Assembly: GCA_903813345.2 (NCBI GenBank)
Contig: CAIIXF020000011.1
Location: 8,022,571 to 8,086,570, forward strand
From: Owenia fusiformis
Lineage: Eukaryota; Annelida; Polychaeta; Sabellida; Oweniidae
Length of the DNA: 64,000 nt
Reading direction: 5' to 3'
The position numbers were made by a program, and so were the translations under genes. Positions 10,901 to 22,900 of this stretch are shown in pieces. The notes beneath the pieces were generated by a model. That model was not told where the DNA came from. It made no database searches and saw only the letters and a program-made list of their open reading frames with translations. Numbering within the stretch: the first letter of the stretch is position 1; each line of letters begins with the position of its first letter.

Positions 10901-13900
10901 TGTTCTTATAGAAAGACTGGGGCATCAAAATGCACACACGAACTAAATGTAAAAAATATTATTACATGTATTTATGTTATGATAATTAACTTTCAGGATG
11001 ATGAGGAAGGCACCATTCGGTATGCTATATGTAAGAACTGTGGCAATACATCCAGAGACTTTGATTACTGTGATGGATGCAAAAAATGGATTCCAGATGA
11101 AAGAAAGTGGCGCGTTATCAAAAGTACACCTGGCACCAGTACAACTAAGGACAGTAAAGCTGATCCAGTTGTTGATAAACAGGCATTTTATGGCAAAGCA
11201 AAGGACTCCTCAGAGATGTATGAACATTGTGGTATTAAATACAAAGTGAATACAAAGCCAGCTGCCAAGCAGTATATTATTGTAACACCCTCCAGGGGTC
11301 GGGGAAGGGGCCGTGGACGAGGCAGGAAAGCACAGAAAGCACCAGAGATCGGTATGTTGGCTTTACTTAATCATTTAATTTTATTTATTTATTAATGAAT
11401 TAATGCTAATTTCCTAAGAACAATGTCAGTTCTATAACATAGGTTGAAACTTTTTAGGAAGCTCATGAATAACCAGTTGCGACTTAAATATTTTAGAAAT
11501 TCAAATTCCTTTATTTAATATGAATATGACAGGGAGATACAAATGACAATATGTCAAAAAGTGATCTTGAGAATGAGATACTAAAAAATACAAAAGTAAA
11601 AAGATATACATGTAGTATAGAAGTGGTTTTTCCTCTTTTTGTGTTAATCTTTCAGTCACTTGTAAGCACTTTAGAGGGAGAAATGAGATATTCTAAGCTA
11701 GATATCCCAAGAAATAATCTCATCTTTCTAGGATAGGTTCAAATGCCAAAAACAGCTGTTCCATGGATCACATTTTAAATCAGTTTGGACTAAAAGTCAT
11801 GCCAAAAAGTCAAAACTGAATAAAACATCTTAAATTAGCCCATCGAACAAAGTTTGTAGCGTTATGGAGAAGCCATCCATCCATTCATCCATCCATTCAT
11901 TTGTTTGTTCATTTGTGTGTCCTTAAGATTACTCAAATACCAGTTGACAGATTTGTTTCAAATATAGGCTTATATCTCAGGAGAAGTGAGTACCTCCCAC
12001 AATTCTTTCATATTCTATCGTATTCGGGGATTCCCCATTATATGACGTCCAATCAAATTGTAGAATGTGATCATGTGAACAATCAGGAGCACGTGCTCAT
12101 TCAGTGCTGCCCATGCGTAAAGTAAAATTTGAAATCGTGGAAATGGCGTTTATTTCAGTTTAACATCATTTCAACATCATCATTTCAAAACTGCGGTAAT
12201 ACTATTGAAGTTACTCGATCCAAACTTGTAGAGAATTACTCATAAAACAACAGCGAACATTGTGAAATCCATTTCAATGGCAAATGAGGCCTGTTTATAA
12301 AATTGTTCACCGAACGTGCCGAATACTACAGGTCATCTTTGGGAAATCTCCCCCCCCCTGCTTTTATCTTATGAGTGTAGGATATGATTGAGAAGAAATT
12401 TTCAATATGGCCACCCAATTTGAAATGACCGCCATTTTTTGTAAAAAATGTAACCTTTGATAACTGATATATCATTTGACGGATTTGGTTCAAATTTTAT
12501 ATGCTGATGCTTAGGGTCATTGGAGTTTTTTTCCAAAAGAAATTTTCAAGATGGCCTTTGATTTTTAGAAATGTAATCTTTGAGAACTCAAATACCAGTT
12601 GATGGATTTGGTTCAAATTTTATAGTGTGTAGGACCTCTGCTCGAGAAAGAATTTTTAATTTGGCCTCTCAATTCAAAATTCGAAAAATACCAGTTGATG
12701 GATTTGGTTCAAATTTTATATGCTGATACCTTCCCAGGAAGAATTTTCTAAGATTACTTCCAAAAACTTTCCATCCTTGTTATTTCCTCCCCCCCCCCCA
12801 AAGTATTTGTGTCAGTTTTAATTCTAGTTAGATAGACATAACCAGGAGATATGATCAAGAAATCATTATCAGTCTTTTTTGCTTTTTAAATCATTCCATG
12901 GCCCTTCCATGTCAAAAGTCATAGCCTCACTTTGATTCAAGGATAGTGTAACTGAAGCAAATTCAGTAAAGCTTTTAAAGAATTTGAGAAATGAACACTA
13001 TTTGATCATTTTCCACATTATTTTGATAATTTTTATTTATTTATTTTTTTAAAAATCTTGGGAATCATCAAATCAAGAGCTTATTGAATACCTGGGGCTT
13101 AAGCTGTGTACCAAACAAAATGAAATGACACAACATCCAGTGCTTTGTATGATCTTCATTAGACAATGGTGTATAAGGGATCAGTTGATTTTATACGAAC
13201 AGAATATACAGGGAAATGTAATTTAAGTGGCAATTGTGTTCTCTGCTTCTGGGCACTTTACAAGTGATTTTGGCCATTTTTAGGCCAAAGTTGTCAAAAA
13301 GGGAACAACAAAAAACTTTGGAATTTTTTTAAAAACTGAACCCCCCTTGGCAAATCCTGGCTACGGGCCTGCCTAGTCTAGTTTAGTCAGAGTTTCCAGT
13401 CTATTTCTATAAAGGAATGTTGTTATTAACATATTGGCAGACAGAATCAATAGGCTACAGTGCCCTGATCATACCATGTGCTGTTAAAGCTCCCTGTTTA
13501 ATCAGGTCATTAATAATATATTGCTGATGCATGGTAATATCCAAGGTTATTCTCCAAGCCTTTCAGGCAGACAATACAAATCTATTCTCTACATTTATTA
13601 CTGCACATTATGCATAGATGAGTAATTGATTTGACCACACTTTTATACTTTAGTTTGAGAAGTACAATTAGTATAAAAAGTAAAGTAAAGTAAACATAGA
13701 ATTTCCAGTGTGATGATTGTTCAGGTAAATGTCTTGTTACAATTGGCCCTTTCCAATATAAATATATGTGAGTACCTTCTTTAGCACAGTATTTTGATAG
13801 GGACATATTAAACATTTTCCCAAGCACAATGTTGAAGGCAGACTGATCTTGTCTGTGGACATACGTATCAACATTATATATCAGACGGTAAAATGTTTGC

Positions 13901-16900
13901 AACCATATGGAGTCCCACATCACTGCACCTGTGGGGTTGATACATTGTAAATCAAGGGCACATCGTACTAAAGGTCTTATAAACTGTGTCTGGATCCTTG
14001 CACTGTTAATAATCAACAATTTGCCACCTTCTATCGAGATCTGTTTATTGTACCTGTCTGGGGTGACATTGAAATATTTAAACATCCCTGGGTGTGTGTA
14101 GCTGTTACTTAACAACCCATTTATACTTGGTGCTAGCACCCCTGAAGATTTCACCTGATCAACTATTGGCTTCAAGTTCTTAGTTGTAAACCGTATTGAA
14201 GTATCAGCCCAGAGTACTTGTTGAAATTCCAGCAGGGTCTCATTTATGATTAAAATCTTGAATGCAAATGTTAGTAAATTTTTTACATGAGGTGGATATT
14301 TCTGGAAGTGGAAATCTCTTATCTTGCAACCATCGCAACGTTTTTGAATTTCACTGACTTCTGTAGTTGTTAGTCCAAGGTTGTAAACTATGAGTGGATT
14401 ATCTGGTTGATAGTGTTGCTTATTCTCAAGAAAGACATGAAATTCATTCACATGGTTTGAGCTTAATCCTGTTATGATTGTAAAATTGTTAAAATGTAGT
14501 TCCTGTGCGACTGCATTACTCTCCTCTTGAGCCGCCATCACCTCACATATCATTAACATAAATCTTGACATATAAACCAGTAGTAGTTTGGCCATGGTTT
14601 ATTATATTCATGGTCATGTTGTAGTCAGAACAAATAGATGATAGTGTTATAGATGTATACAGTCCTTGTGTTAAGAATGACGTTCTAGGCTGGTTGGTTT
14701 TGTTGAGTGTGTTTTATAGGAACTGGTTAATTTTATTGATTTTCACCTATCTAGTTTAGGGGCCGGGTCAAGATTTCAATATCCATCAAAAAATATAATG
14801 AATTTAGTTTGGTCTTAAACACTCCTCCCTCCTTCATGCAAAGTATAAACAAAATGTTAATTTGCATTCAATATCACATACCTGTTGTTGCATATTTAAT
14901 GATCATACCATTGCAGAAGATAAATCTCTGGGAAATTTAAAATGGATGTCCCTCACCTAATTAAATAGGGCTTTACCTCGGAATACCTCCTCTCCCTAGC
15001 GTCATTAATTCCATTTTTGACTGACATTGAAACAGTGATCCAGCCCCTTAACCTCACAATTTAACTTTCATAAGCAGCTTTGGCAATTCATAGTTTGTAA
15101 TAAACTGGGAGTTGTATGCCTATGGTTCAATCATAGTTGTTCAGTAAAACAAATTCCTAAATGTTAAAGGCAGAATCAGATCTATAGGGGTGAAAAAATT
15201 ACAAGCAATGTGTAAAATTGACCTTCCAATCTATTCCTTACAATCTCATATACAATATCTCCCAAAAGATTCACGCTATGTTATAAATTGGTGAAGTTAT
15301 AATAGATTCAAAGTTTAAAAATGAGTGAAAATGTTTAAATTCTCCCAAATAATAAGAATGGTAACCATTCTTATAGAAAAATAATATGTTATTGTAAATA
15401 TCTTTAGTTTTCCTGAAATAAAGTATGCACTTGAGTGATTTTAAGAAAATAGACATGAAAAGGAATGACACGAGGCAGAAATATTTTAAAATTGAAACAA
15501 TTTTTTATTTGGCTGCTCGCTAGATCTGATTCTCTCTTTAATTTCCTAGATTTTTATTTCTTTTTTCCTTTCTATATCAGGTTGTATTTTTTGTTCATAT
15601 ATTTTATGATTTTAACCTTGACTGACTTTTCTTCTGGAAATGATGTTTTAGCCTTTAATAGGAAGAATGAATGTCATTGAGTTTTAGGAATTTTTTGTAT
15701 GTTATGAGGAGGGGCCTAAGGCTCCTAAGGATAAATACATTTTTACAGTGTACATGTTTCTTTCATTAAACTCAAGTGATCTGACTCATATCTGTCAAAG
15801 TAACACTTAACTGCTTAGCTTAGAAATGAATATAAATCATTCTAAAATTAGTCAATTTCGATATCATGTGTTATTTTGGCAAAAACAGACACAGCAGAAA
15901 ATAGATTTTATACTTTTTGGGGATGGGAATCTAAGGAATACTAAATGTCTTCAATTATAATTGACATTGATAATACTTTACAATGACCCATTACAATCAG
16001 CTCATCATATATCATCATCTTTCACTAACATCATAAATACATCTACTTGCTAAATCTGGTGGCTGGCAGTCTGCCCACTGCAGCCACACTCCTTTGGTAT
16101 AAATTATATCAACATGTATACTTTTCAGACCAGAGGGGGCCAATAATGCTTAAAGCCTCACTCTCCACAAGCATGTACAGATTTATATATATGCAAATAA
16201 AAACAATTTACCTAAAAAAAGTAAAACTTAAACCACTCTGACTTTTTCCTCTCATGCCACTGAATTATATGTTTACCGTAATCACCATATTTAGCGCCCA
16301 CCCCCTAATAAGTGCTCACCCCACTTTACAAAATTCAAGTTATAGTACTTCCACTAAAACAGTATACACATGTTCTAATTATTTCACACAATTCTTAACT
16401 AAATATTATCCCAAAGTTCAAACAGTATTGAGAAATGACCAAGTATGAGTGAACATATGAGAAAAAATCTAAATTTTGAGAAATCAAATTTCTCCTTATT
16501 CTCACAATTTTTACATGAAATATGGTGATCTATCATTAAACAATTATCTTGAAATATGACATTAGATCAATATCCAACAGTCTCTCATGGAAATAATAAC
16601 GATAGTCAGGGAAAATATATCCTTTAATTTGTTGGGCTCCACTGGGGATTTCTGCAATATTGTCTGGTTGATTCATGGTTTATTTAGTGATCTTAACTGT
16701 AACAATTTGCAATACAAGCTATACCATGGGATTTTATACTACTCTTATATAGGGGTGCTCATTAGATAGTGCTACGGCCAAGGCCATTTGTGTCCAAAAC
16801 ACCTAGATTCAATTTGACTTTAGATTCTTGTAGGGGACCCCAAGGCATGTAAAAAAAAGTTTGTGAACCCTTGCAAAGCAGGCTCAAAAGTGCTGAGTCA

Positions 16901-19900
16901 GCAGCTTTTATTATTTTTGAGTCGGAATTTGACCATATGCTTGAAAAAATTTAATATCTCATTTCAGGATGTTGCAATTATAATGAAACATTGTCAATAT
17001 ATCAATAAGGCATGTATGAAGAATTCCTGAAAGTTTGGGTCTTATCCAACAAAATTTGGTAGAGATATGGGAAAATTTGTCCCTAAAAGTACATAATTTC
17101 TCTTCAAAATTTCTTAATCAGTCGATAGTTAATCAGTCATTTAAAAAACAGTAAGGGCCTATGGTGTATAAAACCTGATTAAAAACTTCACTGATGATGT
17201 TAGCAAATATTTCTTGCAAAAGTTTCAATAAAAAGTGCATCCATCTATTTTTTCTGATTTTTCTCTTTACCTTCCCCTAAAAATTCAAGAAAGGGGGCGT
17301 GGCACCTTACACTTCAGTTGTGGAACTTGTTGCTAGGGTCAAATAGAAAATGTGTATCATTATAGCAGAATTTGTTATTCTAAGTAAATCTAAACACTAT
17401 ACGTGACATCATAATATGCTTAACATTTTCATTATCTACCATTTTATATTTTTTACAGCTTATCATTGCCATACCCCATAAAACTGTTTAGGGTATGTGT
17501 GGTCAGCAATAGGAAATACATGTATGTGTACTAATAACATTTTCAAAATTGTATTTCAGGTGTCATTCTTTCCTAATGTTGTTCATGTAGTTATGGTTTA
17601 TGTTTATGAATGATAACACTTCCCATCATAAGTTTGGCAACTCGAACCCCTTTGAATTGTTACACGGAATATGGCATACATTCCTGGTTGCGTGGTATTT
17701 GTGATACGGGTAAATATTCCATACTGACCTGTGGTATGTGGCATATTCCACAGGTGAGTAAGCCATATTCCGCAGTAAATATGCAATATATCGATTTCAG
17801 TGAATACCCTATACTCACCTGCGGAATATGTCATACTCACTTTCGGAATATGCCATATACCGCAGGTGAATATGACATATACCACAGGTGAAAACGTGAT
17901 ACAGAAAGCCTTGATTTGATTGGTTGTGAGAATCGACTCTAAATGTTAAACTACGCTGGAAATCAATAAAGTTAGTGCGTCAAGTAGTAATATATGAATC
18001 CTGGATTGATTGAGTAAGTTTATTACGTGAGACTGGTAAGTGATACTTCTGCATAAGTTTATATATTCGATACACTGTACTGTTGATTCTGTAATCATTA
18101 TATAATAATTATTTATAAAGTTTTACTTGTTTGTTCAGTAGATGCAATTGACAATTGCCTACTTCTGTATCACATTCTCATTGGTTAGTGTGTATGCCAT
18201 ATACCGCAGGTGAATCTGTCATACACCGCAAGTGAATATGCCATATTCATTTCGGGATATGGCATATATTTGTATCGTGTTTATCGCGTAACATGAATCA
18301 CTTATTAAAGCCTTTCTATTTTTGGCATATGAAATCGAAGTATCTGAAATATGGTAATAAGGAACATAATCAAGGTTTAAAAATTGACAGACTTCATATG
18401 CTATCATATAATAACTTCCAGTTGCCAAACTTATGGAGGGGGTGTGCATGGTTTATAGTAGAGGGTCCATGTAAACTGCAACAAGACTCCTGTTGTTGCT
18501 GCAAATAATTAGCTATATAATAACAAATTGTAACAACAAATGATTAAGAGCCAGAGTTACTCCGAGCCTGATTGCAGTTTGCACACTTCGTATTGTATAT
18601 ATGTCATAAATTGTTTATTTGTTGTCTGTAGAACAGATGACGTATGTTTTGTTTATGTCAAAATAATAGACCTTGTCCATAGGCGTAGCCTGGGATGGGA
18701 TTGCTCCCCCCCCTATAACCAATAAAAATATAACCATGAGATAGAAGAAAAGACAATGGTCTAGTAGTTACACATATCCTAATATGAGGTTGTTTTGGTT
18801 CGTTTTCCTCAAAGATCGCCTTCTTCTTGGGACCTTCTTCAGTTTGAATAAATAGGTTTTTCCCAGAAAATATTCTACTTTGGACCAGTCATGGCATTGG
18901 TCCTATATTCTGACATTTGGTATGGCATTGGTATGGCTTTTAGGCACTATTTCAGTTGGTATGGGAACACATCCAAATTTGACATTTTGGTATGGGAATA
19001 TATTGATATCTGAGGGTTCAACCTAGGACCCCGCCAAATTTTGTACACAGTGAACCCCCCAGGATTGAAGCAGACAAGTAGCAGACAAGTGAAATCAGTC
19101 CAAATAATCACGCTCTTACAAAGTTTTGACAATTTTTTCTTTTTGACGTTTTGATGAATGTAAACAAAGGAAGTTACTTAGCTAAAGTCTGACATACACC
19201 AATACGACATGGTGGGACCTCCATTGATTTAACATTGGGTGGGACCTCATGGAAATTCTTGGACTTCATTGAGATTTGCCCGATGGAACTCCTTGGGATT
19301 CCTTTGGACTTTGCCCCATGAAGCCCCATTGAGTCCCATGAGATTCGATGAGGTATCATTTGGCAAAGTCCCACGAAGCCCCATTGAGAATGAACCTGTT
19401 CATCTTCTTTCCATTTGGGCATCGTGGGACTTTTGATCATGGGATGTGTCAGCTAACTTGGGATCAAAATGACTGAGACAAAACCTTCTAAACTAAATTA
19501 CATAATTTCCGTGGGATTCAATGGGATATGGAGGGACTCGATGAGACTCCATGGGACAAAGTTAACATGGTCCCATGGGACATTGTGGGACTCAATATGG
19601 CATGGTGGGACTTGAAGGGGCGAGTGGGATTCTGCGTCATTGGAATATGTTGGCCTTGGACCAAACTCGCTTAATGTCACATATCATATAAGTAATATCA
19701 ACAAACCCAGTGCCACGGAATTGATCACTTGGAGAGAATGTAAAGCATTATTATTTCCTTTGGCTTTAGGTTTCTACAATTTATGACACATATTACAAAG
19801 CATATAAATAAGGTTGGCAACTGCAAGTTTTCATATGATGACATATCAACGTCTGTCAATGTTGGAACCTCGATTTTGTTCCTTATTGCTTTATTTCAAA

Positions 19901-22900
19901 AGCTTGATGTCTTGTTTAAAATTGCCAAACAGCATGACAAGCTTTGATAAGTGATTCAAAGGGGGAATTCCAGTTACAAAACTTATGATGGGCAGTGTAA
20001 TTTAACAATTCATTCTTAACATACCATAACTACATAAACAACATTAGGATAGAATGGCATCTGAAATACAATTTTGAACTTGAATGTTATTAGTACACAT
20101 ACATGTATTTCCTATTGCTGACCACACATACCCTAAACGGTTCTATGGGGTATGGCAATGACAAGTTGTAAAAAATATAAGATGTTAGATAATGAATATA
20201 TTTAGCATTTTATGATGTCACATATAGTGTTAAGATTTATTTAGAATAAGAAATTTTGCTATAACGATACATATTTTCTATTTGACCCTACCAACAAGTT
20301 CAATGACTGAAGCGTAATGTGCCACGCCCCCTTTCTTGAATTTTTAGGGGAAGGTAAAGAGAAAAATCAGAAAAATAGATGCTTGTACTTTTTATTGAAA
20401 CTTATGCAAGAAATATTTGCTAACATCATCAGTGAAGTTTTTAATCAGGTTTAATACACCATAGGCCCTTACTGTTTTTTAAATGACTGATTAACTATCG
20501 ACTGAATAAGAAATTTTGAAGAGAAATTTTGTACTTTTAGGGACAAATTATCCTATATCTCTACCAAATTCTGTTGGATAAGACCCAAACTTTCAGGAAT
20601 TCTTCATACATGCCTTACTGATATATTAACAATGTTTCATTATAATTGCAACAACCTCAAATGAGATATTAAACAGTTTCAAGCATATGGTCAAACTCCA
20701 ACTCGAAAATGATAAAATTTGCTGACTCAGCACTTTTGAGCCTGCTTTGCAAGGGTTCACAAACTTCTTTTTACATGCCTTGGGGTCCCCTACAAGAATC
20801 TAAAGTCAAATTGAATCTAGGTGTTTTGGACACAAATGGCCTTGGCCGTAGCACTAAGAGTAGAAGGCAGTATTTAAAATTTTCTAAATACCATTGGTGC
20901 TAATTACAGAGAATATGGAATGTGAATTCTTTTGACAAGTTAAAGAATAGTCCAATACAACTTTTGTTATTTATATATGGTAAGGTTCATACAGGGTAAC
21001 CTTAAAAGACACACCAAGAAACAGGTATAGTTTGCAAGTCATGTGTTTGAACATGAGTATTCCCTCGAATGAATGCAACATTTTCCATTAAAGCAATATG
21101 TTTAATTCTTAGTAAGGTCCATGGGATAAAAGATCTATCGCTCCAACTCTTCGAAAACTTTAGATAAGGACCCCACCTTGACCAGTTTTTCAAAATGATT
21201 TTCTAAAAAGGATCTTTAGTATCATTTTTAACATTTCAAAAGTTCCTTCTAGTGTAATACTATATCATACCAATGCAATGTTGAAATGTGATTATGTTAA
21301 AACCGCATATCCCTTGTTATCTTCCAATGATGATAGAGGCTGTCATGCTGTCCATTGTGTTTATCTTAATTTTGGTCATTAAAATGAGACCTCAGCGTCA
21401 TTCTTCCTTTGATAGATCTATTGTTTAATATATTCATGCAACAGAAATGAGAAAAAGATATTATTTTAAGAAAATAATTCCAATTTTATTTTTGTAGAAA
21501 CTGTAACAACTCTTATTTCACAAATGGTGACAACAATATTTTATTTTAGAAACTCTTGCAGAATTTATTTCAGCAACTGTAACAACTCTTATATCAGAAA
21601 CTATAACAACCATGATTTCAGAAACGGTGACAACTCTTATTTCAGAAACTGTAACAGCTCTTATTTCAGAAATGGTGACAACTTTTATTTTAGAAACTCT
21701 GACAGAAATTAGTTCAGAAAGTGCTCTTACAACTGTTACAAGTTTTCATTTTTTCAGAATTTGTAACAACTCTAATTTCAGAAACTGTAACAATCTCATC
21801 ATCAGAAGATGAGCTTGAGGAGGACTACATGGACGAGGAAATGTATGATGAGGAGCAGTTTGAAGATGAGGAGTTCAATGAAGAGGAGGAGGACTTTGAC
21901 GAGGAAATGATGGGGGATGAAGAGGAAGAGATGGAAGGGCAGGAGGAGACTGGATTCCCGCAGGTCGGGGATTCCCCAAGCAACTCGCCAAGGAGACCCC
22001 GACGACGGGAACTAATGCAGGACCAGGTACATGCACTTTCCTTGAGGGAGAGTTTCACTTCAATGGCAGAATTGATATAATTACAGCAAGTTCCTAAAAA
22101 ATTTTCTAAAGAGATCAACAAGTGCTTACTCCTAAAGGAGGTTTTATCTGGAAGGGCATATCAAATGACACAATACACAAACTTCATAAGTTATAAACAT
22201 ATAAAGGGATTTGTAAATGCCAGGTAAATTAGTTAGGAAATCTCTCAAATCTCTGCTTTAGATGACGATTCTATTGTTTTGACTACTGAAAATAATGGTG
22301 TACAATGTTATACTCTTATTCCAGACGGGAAAACCTTTGGGACGTGTTGTTGCTCAGCCTCGTAAAGGTGCCAATAGAGGGCAGCAGCACCAGCCAAGTC
22401 CAAGCCAATCAGATGCCTCTGAGGATGAGAGCAGTGTCGATCTGAATGTACGAACCACTAGGATTGGTTCATATGAGAGCAAACCCCTGAATGTCAACAT
22501 ATCATATGATCAAATAACAATAGATCTCAATGGTAAGCTTCTTATGAATCAGGACTTGGACCTTACAACTTAACACCAGCCCATACATACATACAGCCTC
22601 TTATGAATCAGGACTTGGACCTTACAACTTAACACCAGCCCATACATACATACAGCCTCTTATGAATCAGGACTTGGACCTTACAACTTAACACCAGCCC
22701 ATACATACATACAGCCTCTTATGAATCAGGACTTGGACCTTACAACTTAACACCAGCCCATACATACATACAGCCTCTTATGAATGAGGACTTAGACCTT
22801 ACAACTTAACACCAGCCCATACATACATACAGCCTCTTATGAATCAGGACTTGGACCTTACAACTTAACACCAGCCCATACATACATACAGCCTCTTATG

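Larger units (their letters stand above)
16768..20855. mobile_element. 4.1-kb foldback element with ~0.9-kb inverted arms
   Basis: The left arm (16768 to about 17657) begins AGTGCTACGGCCAAGGCCAT. It is matched in inverse along almost all its length by the right arm (about 19951 to 20855), which ends ATGGCCTTGGCCGTAGCACT. Matching landmarks are TTTCAGGAATTCTTCATACA, the CCACGCCCCCTTTCTTGAAT block and the CCATCATAAGTTT block. The 2.3-kb centre encodes no transposase and is itself full of smaller palindromes. I see no convincing target duplication. Non-autonomous; superfamily undetermined. Confidence 0.88.

Noticed and set aside
17604-17891. Overlapping 93-residue frames on both strands
   Set aside because: Mirror images produced by the palindromic CATATTCCGCAGGTG array; no protein-like composition.
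21825-22121. Antisense poly-Ser frame
   Set aside because: Shadow of the Glu/Asp-rich SENP6 exon 7.
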